A stretch of DNA of 64,000 nucleotides. It comes from Dipteris shenzhenensis. Lineage: Eukaryota > Polypodiophyta > Polypodiopsida > Gleicheniales. Location of the stretch: the NCBI GenBank assembly GCA_047967505.1, contig CM106538.1; one strand, 5' to 3'. Below, one piece after another: positions 21,991 to 33,681 of the stretch (position 1 is its first letter; every line of letters begins with the position of its first letter). The notes under the pieces were generated by a model. That model saw nothing but the letters and a program-made list of their open reading frames with translations. It made no database searches and was not told the origin of the DNA. The position numbers were made by a program, and so were the translations under genes.

Positions 21991-22196
21991 GCAAAGAATG
22001 CACTTCAAGTGCATATGTCTACCTGTCGGCATAGCAAAATTCCCAAATACAATCTGAAAGTGCTTTTCCTAAAGGTGCAAATTGGGATTCTCTTCTCTCG
22101 ATGCCCAAGTGGAGCAAGTGAGTGCATTTTCAGATTGTATTTGGGAATTTTGGTATGCCGACAGGCACACATCTGTACTTGAAGTGCACTCTTTGG
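21991..22196. mobile_element. Inverted-repeat (MITE- or foldback-like) element
   Basis: The left arm (21991-22067) and right arm (22121-22196) are reverse complements over about 75 bp with few mismatches. Shared blocks are TGCACTTCAAGT, CCTGTCGGCATA and AAAATTCCCAAATACAATCT. The loop of about 50 bp includes an antisense scrap of LINE ORF2 (CCCAAGTGGAGCAAGTGAGT). There is no coding capacity and no clear flanking duplication. Confidence 0.75.
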
Positions 22197-22250
22197 TTTT
22201 TTTTTTCCTTAAGAAAATTACTCATTAAGTATGATTCATAACCACGAGAG
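22197..22250 (-). mobile_element. LINE-G, 3' tail
   Basis: T-run followed by the family's 3' UTR end in antisense (AAGAAAATTACTCATTAAGT). It is interrupted at 22250 by LINE-E and resumes at 23532-23822. Confidence 0.75.
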
Positions 22251-23525
22251 AATTCCTCCACTTGGGCAGGTACTTTTACGAGAGGCAGTGTTCCGCTTTA
22301 GGTTTTGGCCTTTTTAGATGCAGAGAAGGATGCTTTAGTTTTTACTGTGCAGGATGGTGGCAGATTGCTCAGATCCACAGAGGACATCTTGCTTGAGTCT
22401 GCTTTTCAGCCTATCACGTTTGTAGGTCTTTTAATGCAGGGATCAGATTCAGAGTCGTTCCTCGACCCAGACCCCCGGCTACTCTCCATCGGGTCTTGGA
22501 GGCTTTGGCTCTACGGGGGAGTTCCCATTAGGTATTTGCAGTGGGACCTTGGAGAGTGGGAGTGGATTGACGTAGGGCATTGAGAGAAGGGCATCCCCTT
22601 CTTTCGTTACACGGTCAGTTATGCCAGGAGATTTCAGCTCAATAATAGAGGTTGGAGACCTTCCAGAGTTCCTCATTGGGAGACATTTGATATCATTGCG
22701 GATCTGTAGAGGTGCTTCTGGAGGAGACTCTAGAAATCCCACAGGAATAGAAAGATCACTCTCTTCTTTTGGCTTTCTATCCATGGTGGGATTGCAGTGA
22801 ACCTTCGGAGATCCAGGTTCGGAGCCAACCCTACTTGCCCTCGTTGCCTCTCTGCTTCAGAGACTATTCAACATTGTTTATGGGATTGCAGACAGGCGAG
22901 GATGATTTGGATGGGGGTAGCCAGGATTTTCAGTCACTTTGCCCACTCCCCATTCTTTATGACATGGGGCTCAGTGGCTTGGCTTTCTCTTACATGGCCT
23001 CAGGTATTCTATGAGAGACATGACCCCTCTCGGGCCATTTTGGTTCGACGTCATCATATTAAGTCCAGTTCGTTGGATGTGGTACCACACCTTTCTTTTA
23101 CAGATGTACATGCCTCTGTGGATACTTCTTGGGAGATTTTAGCGAGCATAGCATCCTGGCATATCTGGAGAGCCAGATGCACAGAGGCTATGGAGCGTAC
23201 TCGAGTTCATCCCTCGCACACTTTGGCTAGTATCTGGACAGACACCGTACATACTTTGATGGCCGTATGGATGAGTATATAGGGAGACTCCCGTGCAGCC
23301 TCAGCTAGGAGAGCTTCTTTCTTCAGGGAATGGAAGGATTCTACTTTCTTCTCTGAGACTCCTACAAGGTTGAGGTGGCACTTTCAGCCTCAGCCTTGGT
23401 TGTTTTCCACCTCACTTTGAGGGGGTTTTATTTATCCTCGTGATTTCATGATGTTGTATTTCCGCTCAAAGCTTGCTCTAGCGAGTTTCTTTCTCACTTC
23501 AACAAAAAAAAAAAAAAAAAAAACG
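22251..23525 (+). mobile_element. LINE-E, 5'-truncated LINE nested in LINE-G
   Basis: Flanked by CGAGAG (22245-22250 and 23526-23531). It begins in the unidentified domain, then has the zinc-binding segment (CPRCLSASETIQHCLWDCRQ, about 22830) and the tail SIASWHIWRARCTEAMERT, a 3' UTR and an A-run at 23503-23523. Reading frames are broken, but the 22797-23282 frame is open for 161 codons. Confidence 0.85.
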
Positions 23526-23531
23526 CGAGAG

Positions 23532-23822
23532 AAAGCTTTAATGCGGGAATACATCAAAATGCATGAGGAAAAAGAAAACAGCTCAAAAGGAGCTAATAAA
23601 AATCCAAGGCAAAGGCTGAAAATGCCACCTCAACCTTGAGGGAGACTCAGAGAAGAAAGTAGATTCTCTCCAAACTCTGAAAAAAGTAACTCTTCTGGCA
23701 GTGGCTGCTCCGGAGGATCCGTGCATGCTCGCCCAGATGGCCATTAGAGTGTGTACTGTGTCGGTCCAAATACTGGCCATAGTTTGAGAGGGGTGAACCT
23801 GGGTACCCTCCATCGCCTTTTA
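23532..23822 (-). mobile_element. LINE-G, remaining 3' segment
   Basis: The antisense 3' UTR and the end of ORF2 (TDTVHTLMAIWASMHGSS on the reverse strand). It stops at the ATCGCC block, where AGATTGTATTTG, a piece of the 21991-22196 inverted repeat, begins. Confidence 0.75.
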
Positions 23823-24835
23823 GATTGTATTTGCCACTCACTTGCTCCACTTGGGTAGGTGCTTTTATGAGAGGGGGTGTTCCTCTTCAGGTTTTGGCCT
23901 TTCGGGATGCACATGAGGATGCCTTGGTTTTTGGTGTGCATGATGGTGGCAGATTGTTCAGGTCCACAGAGGACATCTTGCTTGAGTTTGCTTTTCAGCC
24001 TATCAGGGTTGTAGGTCTTCTGGTGCAGGGATCAGATTCGGAGTGGTTCCTTGACCTAGACCCCCAGCTTCTTTCCACCGGATCTTGGAGACTTTGGCTC
24101 TACGGGGGAGTTTCCATTAGATATTTGCAATGGAACCCTGGAGAGTGGGAGTGGATTGACGCAGGGCATCGAGAGAAGAGCATCACCTTCTTTCGTTACA
24201 CGATCAGTAATGCCAAGAGATTCTAGCTCAGTAGTAGAGGTTGGATACCTTCTAGAGTTCCTCATTGGGAGGCATTTGATATCATAGCGGATTTGCAGAG
24301 ATGCTTCTGGAAGAGACTCTGGAAATCCCACAGGAATAGAAAGATCACTCTTTTCTTTTGGCTTTCTATCCATGGTGGGATTGCACTGAACCTTTGAAGA
24401 TCCAGACCCTACTTGCCCTTGTTGCCTTTCTGCTCTGGAGATGATTCAACATTGCTTATGGGATTGCAGACAGGCGAGGATGATTTGGATGGGGTTAGCC
24501 AGGATTTTCAGTCACTTTGCTCACTTCCCAGTCTTTATGACATGGGGCTCAGTGGCTTCGCTTTCTCTTACGGGGCCTTAGGTTTTCTATGCCTCAGGTT
24601 TTCTATGAGAGACTTGACTCTTCTTGGGCCATTTCGATTCGTCATCATTAGGTTGAGTCCTGTTCTTTGAATGTGGTACCACACCTTTCTTTTGTAGCTG
24701 TACATGCCTCTGTGGATACCTCTTGGGAGATTCTAGCGAGCATAGCAGCTTGGCATATCTGGAGAGCCAGATGCACAGAGGTATTGGAGGGAACTTAGGT
24801 TCATCCCTCGCACACATTGGCTAGTATCTGTACGG
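23823..24835 (+). mobile_element. LINE-F, fragment lacking both ends
   Basis: Starts at nearly the same ORF2 position as LINE-E (CTCCACTTGGGTAGGTG) and reads the unidentified domain (STWVGAFMRGGVPLQVLAF), the zinc-binding segment and the tail (SIAAWHIWRARCTEVLEG). It ends without a 3' UTR or A-tail at about 24835. A duplicated CTCAGGTTTTCTATG occurs near 24585-24610. Confidence 0.8.
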
Positions 24836-24919
24836 TAGATATGGGCTAGGTACGGGCTGGGTACAGTCAGCGTACGGTCAGCGCCCGAGCAACGTATGGG
24901 CAAGGTACGTACGACCCAA
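24836..24919. other. Short GGTACG-rich segment
   Basis: About 80 bases built from variants of GGTACGGGCT, GGTCAGCG and GGTACGTACG, ending in an A-rich run. I see no coding signal. It may be a small tandem array or the remains of another element at the LINE-H insertion point. Confidence 0.4.
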
Positions 24920-25180
24920 AAAAAAAAAAGAAAAAGAAACCCTCTCCCACCACCCTCTCCCTCCCCGCCCCCTTCCTTCCTAGCTCAGCTCCCCTACGCC
25001 TCCCCCTTCAGCCTACCTCCGTCCCTCCCCCTCAGTCTTTCCTCTCCTTCCCTTCCCCTCTCTCCTACCCTCTCGTTCTCCTTCTTCCACTGCGCCCGTG
25101 TTCCAGGGCGTCCTGAGCAGTAGTCTCAGGGACTGAGCTTTTTTTAGTGTTGGAATTGGCCTTTTCACATCGATTGGCGA

Positions 25181-26404
25181 ATGGATCCCCATTCAGCCAA
25201 TCTCCGTCCACTTCCACCGGCCGCGAGAATAGTCATTTTTTCAGAAGACGAGTTGAAGCAGCTCAAGAAAGATGTGGAATTAGAGGGCTCTACATCACTT
25301 TTCGCCCACATCTTTGGGTCACACCCTTCCAGATCATAGACTAGAGACTAGATGCTGGCGGCATTACCAGGAGATCTCGCCCCACACCTCAGGGATATTC
25401 GACTTCTGGGACGTGGATTCTTCCAAGTGGTTTTCGACTCCCACGAGTCCACATCCCTTGTTCTCAAAGCTAATCCCCTGGCTTTGGGTTCGAGGAGGAT
25501 CTTTCTTTTACCCTACACCTTGGGCTTTGATCCAGTTGAGGAGGACAGATAGGTCACACTGTTCATTAGGTTTCCTAGTCTTCCTCAGGTCTACCATCGA
25601 TTGCTTGCCACTATCGGAGCCACATTCAAAGTGGTCACTGAGATCCCCCTCCTTCCTGGCATGCCTTCTTCCTCAATAGAGGTAGTCAGTGCAGACGGGG
25701 TGCCTTGTGTTAGGGTCATTGTCTCTGACCCTAACATCTCAGATGACCACATCATGCTTCAACGTCCAGACGACTCTCTCTTTCGACACAGAGTCAAGAT
25801 TTCAGGTAGACAAGACCAGTGCAGGATTTGCAGGACCCTTGGGCACTTTGCTAGAGACTGCCCAAGGAAGAGAAAAAGGCCCAAGAGGTCTTCTGGTGCG
25901 GCTCCTTCACGTACTACCCCAACTGCACCTGCCCAGCACCCTGTACCATGCAATCTAGGACCACAAGGAGCAGCAGGGCGCCCTGCTTCATGCACCCCAG
26001 GACCACCAAGGGCAGCAGGGCGCCCAATGCCTGCAGCACACCCAGTACCACGATGGAGAGCTATCAGATCGGCTCCCTTACCTCAGGAGGAGACCTTTGA
26101 CACCTTCCAGACTCTAGAGGTGGATGCTGTTGCAGCCCCAGACACTACAGCTCCACACCAAGAGGGGCCTTGCACCAGTCCCAATCACCTTGGTTTCTGA
26201 CCATGAGGGGGCTACATGTACTTCTTTCCCGCAGACTGTTCCTACCACAGTCAGGATAATTGAGAAAGTACAGGCACAGATGAGGACTCCAGATTCCTCT
26301 TCAGCCGAGCCATAGGCCTCCTCAGCCCCCAGCTCCAAATCTGCTGATAGAGGCCTGGTAGGTTCTTCTCCTCCATCTTCCACGAGTGTAGGTCTTCTTC
26401 GCAT
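25181..26404 (+). pseudogene. LINE-H ORF1, nearly complete but broken
   Basis: ATG 25181 corresponds to 10429 in LINE-B. The frame from 25601 to 26200 is open and includes the CCHC knuckle CRICRTLGHFARDC (about 25820-25865), a basic stretch and a Pro/Ala/Gly linker with repeats of PGPPRAAGRP type. The C-terminal end is replaced by the deletion junction. Confidence 0.75.
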
Positions 26405-27095
26405 TGGAAATCCCACCGGAATAGAAAAATCACTCTCTTCTTTTGTCTTTCTATTCATGGTGGGATAGCAATAAACCATTGGAGATCCAGGCTCGGAGCT
26501 GACCCTTCTTGCCCTTATTGCCTTTCTGCTTTGGAGACAATACAGCACTGCCTTTGGGATTGCAGACAGGCGAGAATCGTATGGAAGGGGATTGCAAGAC
26601 TTTTCAGCACTTTTGTTCGCCTACCTTTCTATATGACCTGGGGATCAGCGGCTTGGCTTACTCTTTCAGGGCCCCAGGTCTTTTTTGAGAGACTTGACTC
26701 CTCTTCGGCTCCACATCCGACGACACCTTGTGGAGTCGTGCTCTCTAGAGGATGTTCCGGCCACTCTCTTCAGGGCTGCTCATTCCTCGGTCGACTCTTC
26801 ATGGGAGGTCTTAGCTAGCATTACAGCATGGCACATTTGGAGAGCCAGATGCAATGAGGCTTTGGAGGGTTCTCTGGTTCACCCTTCTTAGATCTTGGCC
26901 AGTACTTGGACAGATACGGTACACACTCTGATGGCCAATTGGGCGACCATGCAGGGATCATCTCGAGCAACCTCCTCCATGAGAGTTACTTTTCTCAGAG
27001 ATTGGAGAGACTCTCCCTTCTTTGCTGAAACTTCTACAAGGTTGAGTTGGCATTTTCAGCCTCAGCCTTGGTTTCTTTCTACCTCATTCCTCTGA
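26405..27095 (+). pseudogene. LINE-H ORF2 C-terminal remnant
   Basis: Begins in the zinc-binding segment (CPYCLSALETIQHCLWDCRQ, about 26510-26570, with a frame change). It continues through TWGSAAWLTLSGPQVF and SITAWHIWRARCNEALEG and ends at the stop 27093-27095 after STSFL. Confidence 0.8.
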
Positions 27096-27322
27096 GGTGT
27101 TTTTTTTTACATGCTTAGCATGTTGTATTTCCGCACAGAGCTTGCTCTAGCGAGTTTCTTTCTTACTTAATAGAAGTCTCTTTTTTGCAAAAAAAAAAAA
27201 ATCAGGCAAATAGCAATATATTTTTAATCTGCCTGTATGAAACCATAGCATATGAGCATGAACTAAGAACCTAATAGTAATTCTATTTCCACTAATTTGT
27301 TCAAGACTGTGTTCACTTGTAG

Positions 27323-27446
27323 ATATCATGGTGGGGAGAGGTTAGCCCAATGTAATGAGCTGTCAACAACATTTGTTCTAGGATGTACAAATCCCAGATG
27401 GAATGAGCTCTTAACTTTCCCAATACTTTTGGTTGACTTGCCACCG
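27323..27446 (+). CDS. PI3K-like C2 domain, exon 1 of 3 seen
   Basis: The intron-like upstream sequence ends TTCACTTGTAG. The exon then reads YHGGERLAQ, an LGCTNPRWNELLTF segment and PILLVDLPP before a GTAAGA donor at 27447. The YHGGE, NPRWNE and DLP motifs and their spacing are those of the C2 domain of class I phosphatidylinositol 3-kinases. Class III Vps34 of plants has a different wording as I remember it. No start codon or upstream exon is visible, since LINE-H fills the region just upstream. Function would be in lipid 3-phosphorylation, but only a C2 fragment is seen. Confidence 0.6.
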
Positions 27447-27536
27447 GTAAGATTTACTATTTCAATCTCTCTTAATGATAATGAAGCAGTTTCCTTTCTA
27501 TGTTTTTGAAATAAACCATGCATAATAGTGTGGCAG

Positions 27537-27705
27537 GAAGTACGCCTAAATCTGGCACTATACCATGGAAAACCACTAAGCGAAGGTCAAGTGGCATCGA
27601 AGATGGTAGGATGGACCAACTTCTGCTTTGTTGATGAGAATGGAGCTTTCAAAGTCAATAAGCATATTCTACGGTTGTGGAAGGATCATCCTTATTATTC
27701 ATGCG
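27537..27705 (+). CDS. PI3K-like C2 domain, exon 2 of 3 seen
   Basis: The acceptor TGTGGCAG precedes GAAGTACGC. The splice is phase 0 after a 90-bp intron and continues the protein as EVRLNLALYHGKPL, then MVGWTNFCFVDENGAF and KHILRLW. The W-x-N-x3-F-D and L-x-LW features match the C2 strands of class I/II PI3K. The exon ends at TGCG with GTAATA as donor, leaving phase 1. No stop lies inside the exon. Confidence 0.6.
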
Positions 27706-29229
27706 GTAATATCTCCTAAATTTTCAAAGTGGATGGAGAGGCTATTTTTGTTACATGCTCTTTTGTAAGTATGAACAAGGTGGATTTTGATGGCAAAAAC
27801 CAACTTACAATATATTTTACATACAAGTAATTGAGGTAATGCCAATTATTTAACCATACCTGGATATATTTATTTCAAAAGAGAGATTTATATTCAGTAT
27901 AACCAAAATACAAAGAAAATACCAGCCTATGAGCTACAACGTCCCATATGAAATTACATATAATCATGCTGGAAATGAGAGTGGTGCAGCCATTCAAGTG
28001 TCTGAAAATGCCTATGGGTGTGTTTGAAAAGAACAATTGTCCATGGCCTCACTCCCTCAAGAAAGAACATCTCCTAGCTTGACCTGCATGGGAAGAACTT
28101 TGAATCCTGCTTCAGGTGGCCATGAGAGTGAATTATGTCATGCCAGATAATGCAAATAGATGGAGAGGTGTAGATCTGTGAGGTAACATGGATTAACAAG
28201 ACAGCAAGATGGACATACAGCCACAGTTTGTCCACGGTGTTCTTGCCATTGCCTGGATTGTTTGCTTTGAAATCTACTAGAGGACTTCCTGAAGTTCTAT
28301 CTCACATATAGCTTCTTGTATATTTTCTGGTCCACACAAAGCCTCCTATCTAATCTCCTCAAGCACCTTCTCATTGTCTCATTCACTCCCTTGAACTCAT
28401 AGAAATTATTCGGCATAATCTCTCACCTGATCTGCTAAGACTCTAAGATGTCACTCCACTCCTTTGCTTCTCAACATCAGAAGAATCTCACTGTGATCTT
28501 TATGTCTGAGATGAGGACCGATACTCTTTTAGTTGGTATTACCAAAGGCATATGGCCATTAATGCAAGGAGATGCTTAGTTTGTTGGTATTAACTAAGGC
28601 CAATGATGCAAGGAGCTGCTTAGTTTGTTGGTCTCTGATGTGTGAAGGTGTGCAAAAGTGCAAGCAGCAAAAGAAAGTGAACACAACACTCAAGACAATA
28701 CTTTACCATAAACAAGTGAAATGCAACAAGCACACCAAGAACACAGTCACAAAATGAGTCCATCATGATGCCAAAAATGGGCTTGGTAGTGGCTGGAGAA
28801 ATCTCTTGTCCCTCTCTGCTGCACCCTAGCCCCTCCACCGCTCGCCAGCTCTGAGCGGGTGGTTCCTTCTGGTGCGTGTCCTCATGCTAGAGGAGAGCTA
28901 TTTGAACATAGTCGTTTCAGGCAAGGATACATATGATATCTATTCAGCAATACCTTTGGGAGTGCAGGCAGCCCACCATAAATTGATAGTCAAAAGGAGA
29001 GAGAGAGAGAGAGAAAGTAAGAAAGAAAGTTTATTAAAGTCTTCAGAAGACCAATGGGTCTTTGAGACTCATAGAAAACTTGATACAAACAAGCAGAAAG
29101 GGTGGAGACACTAAGACGTGCATCACCCATGCTGACTGCTAAGTCCTAGGTAGTACATAGTCGTATCATCAGTGATAACATCAACATAATCATCATCATC
29201 AACATAATCACCATCATCATGTCAATTGT
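27706..29229. other. Probable intron sequence, left part
   Basis: AT-rich sequence with no transposon protein or RNA gene that I recognise. A partial tandem duplication of GCAAGGAGATGCTTAGTTTG lies at 28565-28637. A (GA)n run lies at about 28997-29015 and an ATC-rich microsatellite at 29165-29220. Confidence 0.5.
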
Positions 29230-29720
29230 CATCTTTAGGTCAGGCAAATGTAGCACACCGTGGGGACCTTATAAGGGTGTAAGAAATCAGGGAAAGGCTT
29301 TGCGGAAGTCCACAAAGCAACAATACAGCTTCTGCTTCCGTGACTTGGCCTCCTTTATGATACAGTGTGAGTACGTGATCCATGGTCCCGTGGTCGTGCC
29401 GGAATCCTGCCTGTCCCTCTGCCCTAAGTCCCTGCATCTCTGCAAATCAGCTGACCTCTATGTCAAGTACTGATGCATATATCTTGGTTCAATCATAATG
29501 GTCCTGTAGTTTTCTAGACTCATGGGATCCCCTGCCTTGTGAATAGGTGTGATAGTGTTAAGAGTCCATGCATGTGGAAAGCCAAGGCAAACTGCTTCAT
29601 TGAATAGCTTTGCTAAGATTTGGGCCAGGATGTCAATTCCATATGCAATAAACTTAGTGTAGAGTCCCTCACGATCTTTCACTCGGCCATTATGAAGCTT
29701 CAATGCCACATCCTTGACAC
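29230..29720 (-). mobile_element. Fragment of a second LINE family (reverse transcriptase)
   Basis: The reverse strand from 29720 reads KLHNGRVKDREGLYTKFIAY, then IDILAQILAKLFNEAV, TLNTITPIHKAGDPMSLENY and, after a frame change, GLRAEGQAGFRHDHGTMDH and LIPYTLIRSPRC. These are the N-terminal RT motifs of a LINE distinct from the main family in this window. Both ends are missing and there is at least one frameshift. Confidence 0.7.
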
Positions 29721-29981
29721 CACCTTTGGTGAATAGAATGCCAAGGGATGGGGCGGGGTGAGTGTGAGGAATTTGGGGCAGGCTGGTGGGGAACATAATA
29801 CAAGTTGCATGCATATGTGTGCCACACTTGGGTGTCAGTGAGGGGTGAGGGTGATTTTCATTCAAGGAACTTGCACCAAAAATCAGCTAGATCGACAAGA
29901 AGCACATACGCACAAGAAGAGTACAACAAAAATTCTCACACTAGTTCCATGTATTTCTTCCCAAGTTGGTTAAGGAACATA

Positions 29982-32317
29982 GTGGAGTAGGGAGAGGTAG
30001 GGTAGGAAGGGAAGAGAGCTATGAAGAATGGAGGCAAAGGAAACAACTAGAAAGTATGAAAGACATAACGAAAGAGCGTGAACCAAAAGAAAGTACTCAC
30101 ATGTAGACCAAAGTGCTTGTAGGCTTGATTAGACTGAATAATTTGACAAGTGACAAGCAGCAGAGCTTGTAGCTTGATACTTGATTGATTTGACACTAGA
30201 CAAGTACAACTCTTATATAGAGCACACACACTCATATGAACACCTATGCATATGGGATAACTCCCAATGTGACACGTGGCATCCATAGGACATACTAGAC
30301 TAGAACTCACACTAGAACACACCAAACTGACTCAACTTGGCTTCATATTCTAACATCCCCCCATGAAGGCAAGGTGAGAGACTACTGGAATGGAACCAAG
30401 GACATAACATGACAATGACAGGACTACTAAACTGTCCAATGTATGAACTAGACATGGCTCCCATGCCAACTCAGAGGCTAAAGTCTGAGCATGGTTCGGA
30501 GGTTGGATTGAGCACTCACATGGCTTTACATCCCAAACATGACTCAGAGGCTAATGTCCCAGCGTGGATGCATGAACAACTCAGAGGTCTAGAAGACCAA
30601 TGCACCAACATCCTGGAACTCATATGCCAGGCCTGATAACTAGACCCTATCACTACCAATATATGTTTCCCATAGTACATCCCTCTCTTGACTCCAGGGA
30701 CTAACTAGGAACATGGAGTCACACACCAAACGCATAAGAGAAAATACATCATTTTAGGAGGACTATCCAAGGCAAAGAACCTTTATTAACTCTTCAAACA
30801 TTCTTTTTAGAGGGACTACTCAAGGCAGAGAACCTTTAACTCTAACATATAAAAAAATATATAAAAGATTTCATTCATTTTATGCATAGCACAAGGGCAG
30901 AGAACCCATGAACCCGAAGTAGCTACCGCACAAGAGTGTGCACATCTTGATGCAAAGAGGTATGTCGGTGAAGAACCAGGTGAGGATGCCCTCGAATGAT
31001 GTGTCAATGAAGGCCATAGGAGCAGCTACCAAGGGAGATCATGCCATGACTCTCAATGTGCCGATTGGAGGGTCACCAAATGCTCAAGGGAGCTTCCCAA
31101 TTGAAGATGCAAATCGTGGGCCGCTCAAATCAGATCCATGAGCACTAACAAGAAGCTCGAGTGAAGGCTGTAAGAGAGGCAATCTATGGCGGAATCACAA
31201 GCAATTTTTGGCGTGGATTTCAAGGGTAGGAGCAACAGCAGTAGACGGCATCAGATGGCGCAGAAATTGAGGCAGTCACCGAAGTGTACCGAGATCAGAG
31301 AAATGATATTTGACTGTTCAGGACAGTCAAACACTGAAATGTCGCAATGTCGGAGATGACGAGGTGTGAAAAGAGTATTCCCCACTGTCGGAAGCCTCAA
31401 GTCAATGTACCGGAGTGTCATTATAGTCGAAATAACTTGTGGGTAAGCTCGGGAAGCTCAAATCCTTGCTGGAGGTCATGGGAGTACAAATCTGAGCAAA
31501 AAATGCCAAAAAAAAAAGCCTAAAACTGCTCGGAATCGCCTTCTGACAAGTTGTACGGACTCTTGGCACTGTCTCGCATGCGCCTGCAGAGGTCCATACA
31601 GATGTATGGATAAAAAGGTGAATTTTCCCCTCCTAAAATGGTGCGATACAGGGTCGTTTATGTTTGGGCAGTGCCAAAATGTCAAAAAACGTCGAAATCG
31701 GACCTCGAAAGGTAAAAAAACAGCCGCTGGACTGCTCCAAAACAAGTTTATGGCGACCAAATGAAGAGAAATGTCCGCCAATGCTGAGGGAGAAGCACGA
31801 ACTGATGCGGGAGTGAGCTGAACTCACAAACGAGGACACCGGAGTACTTGATGGCAAGGAACCATGGCAAGGCTAAGGGAAGGGAGGCTCTACCTTAGAG
31901 TAGAGAGGAGCTTCCATTTGCGGGCTTCTCTCATCCTCTAGATAGAGCAAGAAGAAGGTAGGAAGGGAGGCTCTGATACCACATGAAGGCACATGATGGA
32001 GAGGGAGAGAGAGAGAGAGTAGGCTAGGGAGAGAGGAAGTGATACTCAAAGAGAGACATAATGAGATGGAAATGAAATGACTAGAGCAATGAACCAAAAT
32101 GAAAGTACTCACATGTAGACTAAAGAGCTTGTAGCTTGATACTTGATTGATTTGACACTAGACAAGTACAACTCTTATATAGAGCACACACACTCATATG
32201 AACACCTATGCATATGGGATAACTCCCAAAGTGACACGTGGCATCCATAGGACATACTAGACTAGAACTCACACTAGAACACACCAAACTGACTCAACTT
32301 AGCTTCATATTCTAACA
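29982..32317 (-). mobile_element. Non-autonomous LTR element without coding capacity
   Basis: The left LTR (about 29982-30355) and right LTR (31984-32317) share an identical core from TTGATTTGACACTAGACAAG to TTCATATTCTAACA. A primer-binding site (TGGTATCAGAGC on the minus strand) lies at 31970-31981 and a purine tract (TGGGGGGA on the minus strand) at 30356-30363. The 1.6 kb internal part has no gag or pol; its short ORFs are not recognisable. The left half of the left LTR matches the neighbouring LTR at 32318-32614 better than it matches the right LTR. Confidence 0.75.
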
Positions 32318-32614
32318 GTAGGAAGGGAAGAGAGCTATGGAGGACGGAAGCAAAGGAAACAACTAGAAAGTATGAAAGACATAATGAAAGAGTGTGAACC
32401 AAAAGGAAGTACTCACATGTAGACCAAAGTGCTTGTAGGCTTGATTAGATTGAATAATTTGACTAGTGACACGCACGAGCCTTTATAGGATAGGCACACA
32501 CTAGAGTGCACAAATGTAAACGGGATGGCTCCCAATATGACACGTGGCACTCGCACATAAGACTCTACTAGAACTCCTGGTAGAACACACTAAAACACAC
32601 TTCATGTTCTAACA
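32318..32614 (-). mobile_element. Additional LTR copy adjoining the element
   Basis: Starts GTAGGAAGGGAAGAGAGC, like 30002 onward, and ends TTCATGTTCTAACA. It has the family's GACACGTGGCA block. There is no internal region to the right, so it is a solo or truncated LTR joined head to tail with the element at 29982-32317. Confidence 0.7.
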
Positions 32615-33681
32615 GTTGGAAACCAAACTGTAAATACATTTTGAATAGAAGAGAAGATACAAGAGTTGAGTCCTCCTTGCTCCTCAACAAGCTTTAGGGC
32701 CTTATGATAGAGTGGGCAATAGCCCCTATCATGGTATGGGCGTGGGGTGTTAGGAAGCCAAAGATCCATCTACATGAAAGACTTTGCAGGCCACTTCTCC
32801 CCCCCCATATGGATGAGCAAATGGACGAAATGCTGTAGAAGTAACTACAATAAAATTGGGTTAAGATACCAAGAGGCTTCCTTTTTCAGAACCATGCATT
32901 TCACTGCTATTGCAACAGCAATGTCTTTCTACTGTAATCCATTGTCTAGGAAAAATTCCCTATCCTTTGGGATGCCCTGGTTCTCCTCATTTGAGGGGCT
33001 TGCAGGCAAGCAGCTACAGTTTGGGAAAGTAATAGGACATTGTATTCTAACAATTGGGGCAACCACCTTAGCATGGAATGTGCTGCCACCCATCTACATT
33101 GATGCGAGGTCAAAACAAGTAGTCTCATCAGGTGAGCTTAAGCTAAAGCAATTCTGAAATAATCTTCAATTCGTGCCATTATTATGTCATAAATTCTTCA
33201 ATTTTCTACCAAGTATTCAAGTCATATTAGAAGACCTCTAATGCACATTTTTTAAGATCATCTTATTCAGCCTATCGAACTCTTCAATATTAAGTTCCTA
33301 CTATGGACGTTTTGGAAAACTACAGTGCACATTTGAAAAACTCCATGGATTGATAAGGTGTTTCCAATATCTAACAATTTTAAAAGGATCACTTTCAATG
33401 GGAAAATAGGAGACGCATTGGGTTCACCAGCCATCAGTTCAGTTTCTTGAGATGATAAAAATACTAATTTTACATTTTTGGGGTGAAATGCAATGAACTC
33501 TCTCTATCATGGAATTTGGATAAAGAGTGGATTCTTGTAACAATTTCAAAGCACCTCAAATGCATTTGAAGGTGCAGTCAATAACACACAGGATAAATAA
33601 ATAATATGATAAAATCCTATCGATAGTTGAGAATATTTTACAATCTATGGTTTATAAAAGTGGTCAATTATGAATGTCCAG
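32615..33681. other. Probable intron sequence, right part
   Basis: AT-rich with an open frame of 136 codons at 32747-33157 that matches nothing I know and has no convincing splice context. Nothing else is supported. Confidence 0.4.

Larger units (their letters stand above)
24920..27201 (+). mobile_element. LINE-H, internally deleted LINE (ORF1 joined to ORF2 end)
   Basis: C-rich leader (about 24940-25085), then ORF1 from ATG 25181. At about 26404 ORF1 passes directly into the zinc-binding end of ORF2, skipping the endonuclease, RT and unidentified domain. The 3' UTR and A-run (27189-27201) are present. Compared with LINE-B, about 3.7 kb is missing between CTTCTTCGCA (11632-11641) and GGAATCCCACCGG (about 15338). 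Both ends are intact, so it could have been a non-autonomous element. Confidence 0.85.

Noticed and set aside
29160-29220. ATC-rich run as a coding or regulatory repeat
   Set aside because: Simple microsatellite with no further signal.
32747-33157. 136-codon ORF in the large intron
   Set aside because: No recognisable domain or splice logic linking it to the PI3K-like exons; could be chance.
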